A stretch of 64,000 bases of DNA from Staphylococcus auricularis (lineage in GTDB: Bacteria > Bacillota > Bacilli > Staphylococcales > Staphylococcaceae). The notes beneath the pieces are model-generated. The model saw only the letters and a list, made by a program, of their open reading frames with translations, was not told the origin of the DNA and ran no database searches. Position numbers and translations under genes: made by a program. This document shows positions 27,165 to 36,525 of the stretch, one piece after another (positions within the stretch are counted from its first letter, which is position 1; every line of letters begins with the position of its first letter). The stretch lies in the NCBI RefSeq assembly GCF_001500315.1, contig NZ_LLER01000020.1, positions 1 through 64,000 of the forward strand, given 5' to 3'.

Positions 27165-27734
27165 ATGACAGAATGGCAAAAGATGATTCATGGCGAATGG
27201 TACCAAGCAGCTGGAGATCCTGCATTACAACAGGCTAGACATAAAGCAAAAGATCTTTGCTTCGAATACAATCAAACCAAGCCGAGTCATACTTCAAAAC
27301 GGAATGAGATCCTGGCACGTTTGTTCGGAGATGAACCCAAAGATTTAGAGCTATTGGCACCGTTTCAAGTAGACTATGGTAGTAATATCTCAATTGGGGA
27401 GGGTGTGTTTATCAATCATGATTGTTATTTCATGGATTGTGCACCGATTACGATTGGAAACCACGTATTGATTGGGCCGAGATGTGGGCTTTATACTGCA
27501 CATCATCCACTCAATCCATCGAAACGTCGGGCAGGGATTGAACAAGCGAGAGCTATCACCATTCACGATGATGTGTGGTTAGGTGCGAATGTTGTAGTCG
27601 TACCAGGCGTGACGATTGGAAAAGGTGCGGTTATAGGTGCTGGGAGTGTGGTCACGAAAGATGTTCCAGACTTTTCGTTAGCAGTCGGCGTACCCGCACA
27701 AGTCGTTCAATCACTCGAAGAAGATGAGGATTAG
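27165..27734 (+). CDS. Sugar O-acetyltransferase (maltose/galactoside acetyltransferase type)
   Basis: A 189-aa left-handed beta-helix acetyltransferase that moves acetyl from acetyl-CoA to a sugar hydroxyl. It shows the N-terminal Maa/LacA helix region (KMIHGEWYQAAGDPAL), hexapeptide repeats such as ITIGNHVLIGPRCGLYT, the catalytic histidine in TAHHPLNP, and VIGAGSVVTKDVP. The start is well supported by GAGGAGGGAAAAGCT. It is monocistronic, immediately upstream of the trpB leader promoter. The biological acceptor is unknown. Confidence 0.9.
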   Translation: MTEWQKMIHGEWYQAAGDPALQQARHKAKDLCFEYNQTKPSHTSKRNEILARLFGDEPKDLELLAPFQVDYGSNISIGEGVFINHDCYFMDCAPITIGNHVLIGPRCGLYTAHHPLNPSKRRAGIEQARAITIHDDVWLGANVVVVPGVTIGKGAVIGAGSVVTKDVPDFSLAVGVPAQVVQSLEEDED

Positions 27735-27753
27735 AAAATTCTCAAAAAAGAGT

Positions 27754-27782
27754 TTGACAATTAGGATAATTCTTTATATACT
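27754..27782 (+). promoter_or_regulatory. Sigma-A promoter of the tandem T-box leader
   Basis: A perfect TTGACA (27754-27759), 17-bp spacer, TATACT (27777-27782). Transcription would begin near 27790, at the start of the first T-box. Confidence 0.85.
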
Positions 27783-27789
27783 AACAACT

Positions 27790-27985
27790 ATAAATCTTAG
27801 AAGATAGTAGTAGCACATGATTGATGTAGTTTCAGAAAGCTAATGGGTGATGCAAATTAGCACATGATTATGTGTGAATTGGGCTTTTAAGGCGAGTTGA
27901 ATATACAAAAGTGAACAAGATTTGTTAACTAAGGTGGCACCACGGTAACGCGTCCTTATTGCAGCGCGTAATTGTGGTGTTTTTT
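27790..27985 (+). promoter_or_regulatory. T-box riboswitch 1 (upstream of trpB)
   Basis: T-box leader RNA sensing uncharged tRNA. The hallmarks are a stem I with AGAAAGC and GGTGATGCAAATTAGC elements, a specifier region GAATTGGG (27876-27883), the T-box core aaggtggcacc (from 27931), and a terminator (caccacggtaacgcg / cgcgtaattgtggtg) ending in TTTTTT. The specifier can be read as UGG (Trp) or UUG (Leu); the downstream trpB favours UGG. Confidence 0.88.
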
Positions 27986-28014
27986 AGTGCTTGATATTAA
28001 AGTAGTGTATACCG

Positions 28015-28182
28015 TTTGTAGCAAGCAGAAAGTCAGTGGTTGATGTGAACTGATACAAGGTATGGATGAATTGGGATATCTCGGAGACAATTGAATAATA
28101 AGAGTGAGTTTTTAACTAAGTCAAGGTGGTACCGCGCGGAAGCGTCCTGTGTTTGCAGAGCGTTTTCGCGTGGTTTCTTTGT
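28015..28182 (+). promoter_or_regulatory. T-box riboswitch 2 (tandem, upstream of trpB)
   Basis: A second complete T-box starts within about 30 bp of the first terminator. It shows AGAAAG, the same GAATTGGG specifier region (28068-28075), the canonical core aaggtggtaccgcgc (28123-28137), and a terminator stem accgcgcggaagcg / cgttttcgcgtggt followed by TTCTTTG. Both terminators must be bypassed for trpB transcription. Confidence 0.85.
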
Positions 28183-28405
28183 ATAAAGGAATTAATTTTG
28201 ACAGTAGTGGAGGTGGTTAAAATGTGAACGACGAGAATTTTGAGTAAAGTTATGAAATGTATTCAGATTAAAGATCATACCACATCTTGAGTATCGACAA
28301 CTTAGAGTGATCTATACATACGCAGTGAGACATCAGATGAGAAAGAGATATTTTTGTAAAAAATATCTAAAAATTCAAATAATTTAAATTGAAAGGATGA
28401 TTGAC

Positions 28406-29617
28406 ATGGTTAAAGATATTATTTTGGAACCAACTGAAGACGGGTTTTATGGAGAATACGGGGGTCAATTTATACCTGATGTATTGAAACCAGCGATTAT
28501 CGAACTTAATGAGGCGTATCAAAAATTTAAAAACGATCCAGATTTTCATGACGAATTAAATTATTATTTAAAAAATTATGTGGGTAGGGAATCGCCATTA
28601 ACGTATGCTGCACGTTTAACTGAAAAACTGGGTGGCGCAAAAATTTACCTTAAAAGAGAGGACTTAAATCATACGGGTGCCCATAAAATTAATAACACGT
28701 TAGGCCAAGCGCTCATTGCAAAACGGATGGGTAAGAAGAAAATGGTAGCTGAAACAGGGGCAGGTCAACACGGGGTTGCATGTGCAACTGTAGCAGCACT
28801 CTTCGATATGGAAATGACGGTCTTCATGGGTGCAGAAGACATGAAGAGACAAGCGCTTAACGTGTATAGAATGGAATTACTAGGGGCGAAAGTCGTTGCA
28901 GTAGAAGAAGGGCAAGCGACATTAACAGATGCAGTGGATGAAGCACTCAAATATTATGCGGAACATACAGAAGATACACATTATTTACTAGGCTCAGCAT
29001 TAGGACCGCATCCATTCCCACAAATGGTGAGAGATTTCCAAAGTGTGATTGGTAAAGAAATCAAGACACAAATTCAAGAACAAGAAGGACGTTTACCAGA
29101 TGCAGTTGTCGCATGTATCGGTGGAGGTTCTAACGCAATCGGTACATTCTATCCATTTGTCGAAGATGAAGACGTTAAATTGTACGGGGTAGAAGCAGCT
29201 GGAGAAGGTTATGAGACAGATCGCTACTCTCTTGCGATTAATAAAGGTGAGACAGGTATTCTTCACGGCACGAAAATGAAACTCATTAAAGATGAAGCAG
29301 GCGAAGTATTATTACCATATTCAATTTCTGCAGGATTAGATTATCCAGGGGCAGGGCCAGAACACTGTTACTATGATGATATAGGTAGAGCAGAATATCC
29401 TTCAGCGACAGACGAACAAGCGTTAGAAGCATTGATTACATTGAGTAAGTTAGAAGGGATTATCCCAGCATTAGAAAGTGCACATGCGATCAGTTACGTA
29501 CTAGAATTAGCACCTAAGATGGACAAAGACCAAATCATTGTCGCAACTGTATCAGGCCGAGGTGATAAAGATATGGAAACGTTGAGAAACTATGAAAAGA
29601 ATAAAAAAGGTAAATGA
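28406..29617 (+). CDS. trpB: Tryptophan synthase beta chain (orphan)
   Basis: 403 aa, condensing indole with L-serine to tryptophan. The PLP-lysine motif [17 protein letters not shown] and the phosphate loop [10 protein letters not shown] are intact, with [10 protein letters not shown] typical of the TrpB1 type. The ATG at 28406 is nine bases after GAAAGG; an in-frame ATG at 28397 directly abuts that site. No trpA or other trp gene lies on either side: a sugar acetyltransferase precedes and a terminator follows. Without TrpA the enzyme would have to use free indole, so indole salvage under tRNA-sensed starvation is the simplest reading (inference). Two T-boxes control it. Confidence 0.95.
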   Translation: MVKDIILEPTEDGFYGEYGGQFIPDVLKPAIIELNEAYQKFKNDPDFHDELNYYLKNYVGRESPLTYAARLTEKLGGAKIYLKREDLNHTGAHKINNTLGQALIAKRMGKKKMVAETGAGQHGVACATVAALFDMEMTVFMGAEDMKRQALNVYRMELLGAKVVAVEEGQATLTDAVDEALKYYAEHTEDTHYLLGSALGPHPFPQMVRDFQSVIGKEIKTQIQEQEGRLPDAVVACIGGGSNAIGTFYPFVEDEDVKLYGVEAAGEGYETDRYSLAINKGETGILHGTKMKLIKDEAGEVLLPYSISAGLDYPGAGPEHCYYDDIGRAEYPSATDEQALEALITLSKLEGIIPALESAHAISYVLELAPKMDKDQIIVATVSGRGDKDMETLRNYEKNKKGK

Positions 29618-29644
29618 AAGTCGATTGAAATAATCAATATAATA

Positions 29645-29696
29645 AGAAGAGATTGATATGACTAACCGTTGAGTTAGACATGTGAATCTCTTTTTT
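29645..29696 (+). terminator. Rho-independent terminator
   Basis: aagagatt-gatatg-actaac / gttaga-catgtg-aatctctt is followed by TTTTTT, right after trpB. Confidence 0.88.
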
Positions 29697-29727
29697 ATAT
29701 GTTGAGGGAGAAAAATGAGTTGTAGTA

Positions 29728-29773
29728 TAAAAAATACGCCCCTCAAAGGTCAGTGAAAACCTTTGAAGGGCGT
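29728..29773 (-). terminator. Rho-independent terminator of the coiled-coil surface protein gene
   Basis: acgcccttcaaaggt / acctttgaggggcgt on the minus strand is followed by ATTTTTT. It lies about 105 bp beyond the TAA at 29880, which is consistent with the gene originally ending there. Confidence 0.88.
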
Positions 29774-29879
29774 CTATCACATGTTTAATATGATATGCAT
29801 TTGAGCAGTTAGTTTAAAGGGTGAGTGTATGTTTTATAATTTGTTTGACTAACCGATCTTGTTAAGACTTTATAAGAGA

Positions 29880-30059
29880 TTATTTGTTTTCTTGTTTACG
29901 ACGAGTACCAAGAAGTAAAGCGCCAAGTCCTAATGCTAAAGTACCGAATACTGTAGTACCGATAACTGATCCTTCTTGACCAGTTTCAGGTAATTCTTTA
30001 GCTTCGTTGTCAGCTTTGGCAGAATCTTGTGCATTTGATGTTGCTTCGCCATTAGTGTT
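29880..30059 (-). pseudogene. Severed LPETG sorting signal of the upstream surface protein
   Basis: Directly behind the TAA at 30060-30062, and in the same frame, 59 sense codons continue to a second TAA at 29880-29882. They encode an Ala/Asp/Glu-rich spacer, LPETG (codons at 29979-29993), a hydrophobic segment (VIGTTVFGTLALGLGALLLG) and a TRRKQENK tail, which is a complete sortase signal. It has no start codon or ribosome site of its own. It is therefore the lost C-terminus of the 30060-31574 protein, cut off by one nonsense codon. Confidence 0.88.
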
Positions 30060-31574
30060 TTAACCATTTTCGCTTACTGCAACACCATTTTCACCGTTAT
30101 TAGCACCTTCTACATTTCCGCTGTTGGTAGGAGCTTGACCATTGTTACCATTGTTGCCATCGTTTTCGTTATTGCCTGCAACTACGCCGTTACCACCTTG
30201 TTGGTCGTTACCGCCTTGTTCGTTATCACCAGGATTGTTTTGACCAGGTTTGTTTGGATCATCTGGATCTTGGCCAGGTTTGTTAGGATCATCTGGATCT
30301 TGACCAGGTTTGTTAGGATCATCTGGATCTTGAGGATAAGGTGGTTGATCATCTACTGGTGCTGTGCCTACACCCATACCGTCACCAGGATGATGTGGAC
30401 CATCAATAGGATTACCAGGAGCAGGTTCACCAGGAGCAGGTGGTTCTGGAACAGGATCAGGTTCATTTTCTTTAGGAGTTAAATCTTTAGCGATTACACC
30501 ATCAATGAGATTTGGATCGAATTCTGAACCTATAGCTACATCTTGACCATCATCATATAAATCTTGATTCCAACTTGAACCTTCACCTACAGTTGGACCT
30601 TCAATAGAAGGATCATAATAACCTCCACTTTCAAGTTGGTGAATTAGTTCTTCAACTGCTTTAATTTGTTCACCAAGTTCGTTTAAATCTGGAAGGCTGT
30701 TGATTTCACCTTCAACTGCTTGTAAGTCAGCAGCAAGTGCCTCTAAATCAGGTAATTGATTAATTGAATTTTGAACGTCTTGAGCATCACCGCCAAGTGC
30801 GTTTAAGTCAGGAAGTTGTTCGATTTGACCTTGAACTTGTTGTAATTGACCAGCAAGTGCTTCTAAGTCAGGAAGTTGAGCAATTTGAGCTTGAACATCT
30901 TGGATTTGTCCTGTGAGCGCATTTAAATCAGGAAGTTGGCTAATTTGTCCTTGAACATTTTGAGCTTCGCCTTGAACTTGTTCTAATTGACCACCAAATG
31001 CTTCTAAGTCAGGAAGTTGATTAATTTGTTCTTGAACAGCTTCAGCTTGGCCTTGAACGTCTTGAGCTTGACCTTGAGTAGCTTCAGCTTGTTCTTGAGT
31101 AGCTTCTAATTGGTCTTGAACTGCACCAGTTTGTGCTTCAACATCACCAAATTGATCTTGAACTGCGTTAATATCATTAGCCACTTGATCTAAATTAGGA
31201 AGATTATTAATTTGTTCTTGAGTAGCTTCAGCTTGACCTTGGACAGCTTCAGCTTGTTCTTGAGTAGATTCTAGTTGATCTTGAGCAGCAGTTGTTTGAG
31301 CTTCAGTAGCTTCGAATTGATCTTGAACTGCGTTAGCTTGATCAGCAACTTCGTCTAAGTTAGGAAGTTGATCAGCTTGAACTTGAACATCTTGAGCTTG
31401 GCCTTGAACGGCTTCAGCTTGATTTTGAACGTTTTGAGCTTGACTGTCTAAGTTTTCTTCAGCAGCTTGTGCATCGTTGTTAACACCTAAAGCAACTAAT
31501 ACACCTAATGAAACAGAGGCAACGCCAACGCTAAGTTTTCTAATTCCGTAGTTACGTTTAAAATTCTTATCCAT
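30060..31574 (-). CDS. YSIRK-type coiled-coil surface protein, truncated by an in-frame stop
   Basis: 504 aa as read. The N-terminus carries the YSIRK-G/S-type signal (YGIRKLSVGVASVSLGVL), cut after AQA. Residues 40 to about 320 are heptad-like coiled-coil repeats in two alternating units, one ending LPNLD or LPDL and one of VQGQAE/VQDQ type. Next come a roughly 60-residue acidic linker, a Pro-rich segment, DPDDPNKPGQ repeats and an Asn/Gly-rich end. The stop falls before the LPETG signal, so the product should be secreted but not wall-anchored. The ribosome site AGAGGGG precedes the ATG. The ligand is unknown. The 300-bp upstream region is extremely AT-rich. Confidence 0.85.
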   Translation of the reverse strand: MDKNFKRNYGIRKLSVGVASVSLGVLVALGVNNDAQAAEENLDSQAQNVQNQAEAVQGQAQDVQVQADQLPNLDEVADQANAVQDQFEATEAQTTAAQDQLESTQEQAEAVQGQAEATQEQINNLPNLDQVANDINAVQDQFGDVEAQTGAVQDQLEATQEQAEATQGQAQDVQGQAEAVQEQINQLPDLEAFGGQLEQVQGEAQNVQGQISQLPDLNALTGQIQDVQAQIAQLPDLEALAGQLQQVQGQIEQLPDLNALGGDAQDVQNSINQLPDLEALAADLQAVEGEINSLPDLNELGEQIKAVEELIHQLESGGYYDPSIEGPTVGEGSSWNQDLYDDGQDVAIGSEFDPNLIDGVIAKDLTPKENEPDPVPEPPAPGEPAPGNPIDGPHHPGDGMGVGTAPVDDQPPYPQDPDDPNKPGQDPDDPNKPGQDPDDPNKPGQNNPGDNEQGGNDQQGGNGVVAGNNENDGNNGNNGQAPTNSGNVEGANNGENGVAVSENG

Positions 31575-31951
31575 AAATTAAAACCCCTCTGTTTCTTAAA
31601 ATTAAAAACATCGTCCACCTATTATTAAAACGCTTTAGTAATCTTTTTGCAACAATAATTAATAAATTTTACAAAATTCATACTTTGTATTTACAAAATA
31701 GAAATAGGCCTTTTGCTATTTTTAAAAGTAAATAAAAATTTTAAATGTGTTTCTTTATAATTGTAAAAAAACAATATTGTAATACGCCTAATGACTATAA
31801 TTTATATGCTTTACCAATATAAATAAAAAGTGATATTTTAAGGGCATATTTGGGGGAGATTAATAACCAAAATTGATTGTGAATAAAAAATGAGCTATAT
31901 AAAATTTTAAAATTTAAATGCATATGAAAATAAAATTTTGTGACCAGTAAT
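31575..31951. other. AT-rich intergenic region, no further feature recognised
   Basis: This is the upstream region of the coiled-coil surface protein. It is long, very AT-rich and without a convincing ORF or clear operator. The surface-protein promoter must lie here but cannot be fixed by eye. Confidence 0.5.
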
Positions 31952-31986
31952 AAAAAACAGCCCCCTTTTTTAATGGGACTGTTTTC
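31952..31986 (-). terminator. Rho-independent terminator
   Basis: On the minus strand, aaaacagtccc / gggggctgttttttatt forms a stem with a T run. It sits immediately after the protease stop codon. Confidence 0.8.
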
Positions 31987-31989
31987 ACC

Positions 31990-32839
31990 TTATTCCATGT
32001 GATTGCGGATGGTTTTCTTAGGTTTACCTTGGATAGATTCTCCGCCCGCAAGTTCTGCTTTGCCATATTTATCGGTAGCATTACCGTCAAGGTTGTAACC
32101 GTATGTACGAAGGGCAAAGACTTCGCCGCCGTTATTGATTATGGGTGAACCTGAATTTCCTGAACGGAAGAAATCTTTGGTCATCAATTCTGATTGGTTA
32201 CTGGAATGTTGTAAATAGCACAGATGATATTTATAAGGTTTTGTATTATCTCCACTGAGTTTTGGATAACCCACAGAATAAAGTTTGTTTCTATATTTTA
32301 AGTTTTTGATTTTTTTATCACTTGCTAATTTAAGTGGTTTGGCGTTTGCTTTTTTACGCATGTTTTCTTTTGTATTTACCACTGCGATGTCATAAGAAGG
32401 GACTTTAGTAATTTTAGTGGCTTGAAATTCATATGGGATTTTTTTACCGTCACGTTTCAATTGGAGTTTGACGTGTTTGGGTTTGGTTTTCTTCTCACTA
32501 CTATCTTCTACAACATGACTGTTGGTTAGGAAGGTGTGATCATCTATCATAAAGCCAGTACCCATACTGTCTTTACCTTTACCTTTCCAACCGTCGCGAT
32601 TGCTTACACGACCCACTGCGCAATAGTTTGTCTTTTTATTATATTTAAAGCGTTCCATTGAGATGTTATTATTACTTATTTTACGCGCTTTTTCATAACC
32701 TGTGCTTTGGCTCGGTTCGTGCATACCATTGTAATAGTGGCTACCGACTGCTTGTGCTTCATTGTGGTACTGCTAATCCTGTAGCAAGGATACCTGCAGA
32801 TAAAGTAACACATGTCATCCTTTTTAATGTTTTCAACAT
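31990..32839 (-). pseudogene. V8/exfoliative-toxin-like serine protease, signal peptide frameshifted
   Basis: The mature part (31990 to about 32760) is an S1B-type trypsin-fold protease of about 255 residues. The triad motifs are intact: FLTNSHVV (His), SYDIAVVNT (Asp) and FRSGNSGSPI (Ser). Relatives are staphylococcal V8, Spl and exfoliative toxins. The S1-site histidine of Glu-specific enzymes is not evident. The start lies upstream: AAAGG then ATG at 32839 encodes a typical signal peptide (MLKTLKRMTCVTLSAGIL), but that frame hits TGA at about 32760. The frame with EAQAVGSHYYNG is offset by one. Loss of two A or gain of one base explains this. As written, no exported protease would be made. 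Confidence 0.75.
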
Positions 32840-33082
32840 CCTTTCTTATTTCGTATACCTATTTCCGTGTCCCCTATACCAATATATATTAAAAAGTCTT
32901 TTAAAATTGAGTATGTAGTATCAATGTATTTTAATATAAATAAAAGAAATAACAAAATTAGGTTATCATAATAATATATGTCTTATAATTTAGTTCGACA
33001 CGTTTCATTTATAAAAATGAGCGCACAGATAATTTTTTCTTTTATATATAAAGGAAAGTTTTAAAGGTTCACTAATATATGC

Positions 33083-33116
33083 ATAAAAAAAGACAGCACT
33101 GCGTGTGCAATGCTGT
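33083..33116 (-). terminator. Rho-independent terminator
   Basis: On the minus strand, gacagcattgca / tgcagtgctgtc (one mismatch) is followed by TTTTTTT. Confidence 0.9.
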
Positions 33117-33132
33117 CTCCATTATTGTCTCA

Positions 33133-34452
33133 TTATTGTTCATTTTCGGCTTGTTCGTTACCACCATCGTTGTTACTATCATCGCTGCTGTTGTCATCAC
33201 TGTCTGAGTCGCTTTCACTATCGTTGTCGCTGTCTTTATCTTTGGTTTGTTTTTCTGGTGTGTAATCGACACCTTCAGAGTATTCGTTTGATGCATCCCA
33301 AAGTAGGAATTCATCGATACCATGATTTTTCAGTGCTTGGATTTGATCTTGAACTTCTTGTGCGTTGTATTCTTTGTATTGACCTTCGCCTAAGTAAGAA
33401 GCTGTGAAGTCTTGTAACCAAGGACGTGATTTCGGTTTGTTTTTACCTAAATCATCTAATAGGTCTGTTTCTTTATCTAAATAGTTGTCGACTGTTTTGT
33501 ATGGTTCTAAGTCTGGTGCATCAAGACCAAAGTCACCTGGGCTCCAGTGTGATGGATAAATCATAGATGAAATCGCATCTACGTTTTTAGCAATTTTGTT
33601 GAAGCTTTGACCAATACCTGGTGTTTCTTCAACTGTAGCTGCATAACCGAAGACGTCAGCCGATGTTTGGACATTGTATTTATCTAATTTTTTATTAGCT
33701 TGTTCTAAGAATTTAGTAATAGTGTCCACACGTTGATCCGTACTACTCATATCACTATTTTCGTATTTTCCTTTAGAATATTGTAATTCTGAGTCTTGAT
33801 TTTCAAAACCTTCAGGGAAACGCACATAGTCGAATTGAATATCTTTAAATCCGGCTTTTGCGGCTGCTTCTGCCACATTCATATCATAGTCCCATACTTT
33901 TTCTTCAAATGGGTTTAAGAAGCTGTCCCCGCCATCACTTTGCCAAACTTCGCCGTTTTGATCTTTAAATGACCATTCTGGTTTTTCTTCAGATAATTTA
34001 CTGTCTTTGAATGTTACGACACGAGCAATAGGGTAGATGTCATTTTTTTCCATTTCTTTAATGAGTTTTTTCGCATCGATGGTTTCTACCGTATTTTTCT
34101 GAATGAGTTTGTCATCTGTGTGGAAATCAATCGTGATGTTCCCTTCGTCATCTTTAACGTCGATGACCATTGCGTTAAGTTCTGTGTCGTTAATAAAATC
34201 TATGAGTTCATCGAAATTGTCGCCAGTCACATTACCAGGCGCAACGTAAATCCCTTTAACGCCATCTTTAGGGTAAGAAATATTACTATACTGTTTGTCT
34301 TTATCTTTTTCTTGGTCTTGTTTATCTGATTGTTGAGATGTTGAATTTTTACTATCTTCATCCTTATCTGAGGCATCGTCAGATTGATTGCCGCAACCAG
34401 CAAGGACGAGCGAACCGATAAGTAAGGTAGATAAGAGTGGTTTGAACTTCAT
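33133..34452 (-). CDS. Lipoprotein with putative glycoside hydrolase (DUF4015-like) domain
   Basis: 439 aa. The signal peptide carries the lipobox LVLAGC, so the protein is probably lipid-anchored on the outer face of the membrane. A Ser/Lys/Asp-rich linker precedes a domain of about 320 residues starting VKGIYVAPGNV, with FDYVRFPEG and SSMIYPSHWSPGDFG, as in the DUF4015 putative glycoside hydrolases with a TIM-barrel-like fold. The C-terminus is a disordered Asp/Ser tail. Wall polysaccharide is a plausible substrate, but no activity is known to me. GGAGGCAT precedes the ATG. Monocistronic. Confidence 0.85.
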   Translation of the reverse strand: MKFKPLLSTLLIGSLVLAGCGNQSDDASDKDEDSKNSTSQQSDKQDQEKDKDKQYSNISYPKDGVKGIYVAPGNVTGDNFDELIDFINDTELNAMVIDVKDDEGNITIDFHTDDKLIQKNTVETIDAKKLIKEMEKNDIYPIARVVTFKDSKLSEEKPEWSFKDQNGEVWQSDGGDSFLNPFEEKVWDYDMNVAEAAAKAGFKDIQFDYVRFPEGFENQDSELQYSKGKYENSDMSSTDQRVDTITKFLEQANKKLDKYNVQTSADVFGYAATVEETPGIGQSFNKIAKNVDAISSMIYPSHWSPGDFGLDAPDLEPYKTVDNYLDKETDLLDDLGKNKPKSRPWLQDFTASYLGEGQYKEYNAQEVQDQIQALKNHGIDEFLLWDASNEYSEGVDYTPEKQTKDKDSDNDSESDSDSDDNSSDDSNNDGGNEQAENEQ

Positions 34453-34763
34453 ATATATGCCTCCAAAATATAACGTGATATTGCGTTGAAAAATGCTGAA
34501 AAATATAGAAAATATTGTAAAATATGTATTATTTACAGTTTATAGAAGATACTACCTATAGTCAACGAAAGTTCACAAAAGCTTATCACGTTAATTAGCT
34601 ATATTTATAATAAAAATCACACCGCTTATTTATACAACAAAACAGTAAATAACTATTAAATATAGTTACTATTTAAATAATTTAACAAGGTAAAGGAAAG
34701 TGTTTGCAATTAAGTATTTTTATCTTTAAAATGAAAAATGAAAAGGGATGGGAAATTCATACC

Positions 34764-34874
34764 GAAGTTTGAACTACGATTATCGACTGACATCGAATGA
34801 CTTCGACGAAATGTATCACATGATTTCGCTTAGCCGTCGATGTGAGACACTGTTAACCGTTTTGTTCAGACTTC
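34764..34874. other. Nested inverted-repeat element upstream of rocA
   Basis: Three nested pairings: gaagtttgaac (34764-34774) with gttcagacttc (34864-34874); gactgacatcga (34785-34796) with tcgatgtgagac (34837-34848), two mismatches; and cgaaat (34807-34812) with atttcg (34823-34828). The whole could fold as one long RNA arm 35 bp before rocA. The T run after it is weak, so it is not a standard terminator. The rest of the 457-bp divergent gap holds no ORF. Confidence 0.5.
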
Positions 34875-34909
34875 TTATTTTCACTAATTAAAACATAGGG
34901 GGTTATACC

Positions 34910-36454
34910 ATGGTCGTTCACTACACTCATGAACCAGGCATTGATTTTACTGACGCTAAGCAAAACGAATTGTTTCAAACTGAACTTGAAAACGTGGCAC
35001 AGCAACTTGGTACACGCGTCCCTTTAGTCATTCAAGGCGAACACATTTATACTGATGAGACGTTTCAATCACTTAACCCAGCAGATACATCACAGACTGT
35101 TGCACATGTCTCTAAAGCAAATTTGACACATATCGAAAAAGCATTTTCAGCCGCAACGGAAGCCTTTCAAACATGGAAAACATGGTCGCATGAAGACCGT
35201 GCACAACTCTTCATTCGAGTAGCTGCACTGATTAGACGTCGTAAAAGTGAGATTGCAGCTATCATGGTTTATGAAGCAGGAAAACCGTGGGACGAAGCAG
35301 TCGGTGATGTCGCAGAAGGCATCGATTTTATCGAATATTATGCGCGTTCAATGATGGCATTAGCGAATGGCAAAGAGGTATTAGATAGAAACGGCGAACA
35401 TAATAAATATTTCTATCAACCCATCGGCCCTGGGGTAACAATCCCGCCGTGGAACTTTCCATTTGCAATTATGACTGGCACCACTGTGGCACCCGTTATT
35501 GTAGGGAATACAGTGTTACTAAAACCAGCCGAAGATACGCCGCTTACCGCATTTAAATTAATCGAAATCTTAGAGGAAGCAGGTCTCCCTCAAGGGGTGA
35601 TTAACTTTGTTCCTGGGGATCCTAAAGAGATTGGAGATGCGCTCGTTGATAGTAAGCATACGCGCTTTATTACTTTCACAGGTTCTCGTGCAACCGGTAC
35701 ACGCATCGTGGAACGCGCAGCCGTAGTTCAAGAAGGACAAGCATTCTTGAAACGCGTCATCGCAGAAATGGGTGGTAAAGATGCGATTATCGTGGATGAA
35801 AGTGCTGATACGGACCTAGCTGCTGAAGCGATTGTCACATCGGCATTTGGCTTTTCTGGTCAAAAATGTTCAGCATGTTCTCGCGCTATTGTCCATGAAT
35901 CTCTGCATGATGAAGTGCTAGATAAAGTGGTCTCACTCACTGAAAATTTAACACTCGGTAATACAGTGAACAATACAGACATGGGCCCTGTGATTAATCA
36001 AAAACAATTTGATAAAATTAAACGCTATATCGAGATTGGTAAGGAAGAAGGGCAACTGGTTTATGGTGGAGGTACCGATGACTCAACCGGTTATTTTGTT
36101 GAACCTACGATCTTTTCAGAACTACAATCCAAAGACCAGTTGATGCAAGAAGAAATTTTCGGTCCTGTGGTAGGATTTATACGCGCAAAAGACTTTGATG
36201 AAATGTTACGAATTGCGAATGATACGGATTACGGTTTAACGGGAGCAGTCATTACGAATAACCGTGGTCATTGGCGCCGAGCAGAAGCAGCGTTCGATGT
36301 AGGTAATCTCTATTTAAATAGAGGCTGTACAGCAGCAGTGGTCGGTTATCATCCATTCGGTGGCTTTAAAATGTCAGGTACCGATCAAAAAACAGGTAGC
36401 CCAGATTATTTATTAAACTTCTTACATCAAAAAGTGACTTCTGAACAATTTTAA
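34910..36454 (+). CDS. rocA: 1-pyrroline-5-carboxylate dehydrogenase
   Basis: A 514-aa NAD-dependent aldehyde dehydrogenase that converts P5C/glutamate semialdehyde to glutamate in proline and arginine breakdown. Motifs: the PPWNFPFAI cofactor strand, the catalytic glutamate in AEMGGKDAI, and the nucleophile cysteine in [11 protein letters not shown]. Length and start ([13 protein letters not shown]) fit RocA. AGGGGGTT precedes the ATG. Upstream is the nested inverted-repeat element. From memory, rocA lies between the mva genes and copA in S. aureus too. Confidence 0.95.
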   Translation: MVVHYTHEPGIDFTDAKQNELFQTELENVAQQLGTRVPLVIQGEHIYTDETFQSLNPADTSQTVAHVSKANLTHIEKAFSAATEAFQTWKTWSHEDRAQLFIRVAALIRRRKSEIAAIMVYEAGKPWDEAVGDVAEGIDFIEYYARSMMALANGKEVLDRNGEHNKYFYQPIGPGVTIPPWNFPFAIMTGTTVAPVIVGNTVLLKPAEDTPLTAFKLIEILEEAGLPQGVINFVPGDPKEIGDALVDSKHTRFITFTGSRATGTRIVERAAVVQEGQAFLKRVIAEMGGKDAIIVDESADTDLAAEAIVTSAFGFSGQKCSACSRAIVHESLHDEVLDKVVSLTENLTLGNTVNNTDMGPVINQKQFDKIKRYIEIGKEEGQLVYGGGTDDSTGYFVEPTIFSELQSKDQLMQEEIFGPVVGFIRAKDFDEMLRIANDTDYGLTGAVITNNRGHWRRAEAAFDVGNLYLNRGCTAAVVGYHPFGGFKMSGTDQKTGSPDYLLNFLHQKVTSEQF

Positions 36455-36525
36455 TAGCGATAAAAGCATACTTTTTGAAAAGGGGTATCATAAGGCTATA
36501 TGCAGGCCTTATAGAGATGATTAAC

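Noticed and set aside
30060-30062. TAA reassigned as glutamine (alternative code)
   Set aside because: TAA ends many ordinary genes in the window in front of terminators, so it is a normal stop here.
30135-30482. 115-codon plus-strand frame opposite the Pro-rich part of the surface protein
   Set aside because: Its Ile/Arg/Trp-rich translation is the mirror of DPDDPNKPGQ repeats, and it has no ribosome site.
34695-34710. cre-like sequence before rocA (gaaagtgtttgcaa)
   Set aside because: It deviates from the consensus at two key positions, including the central CG.
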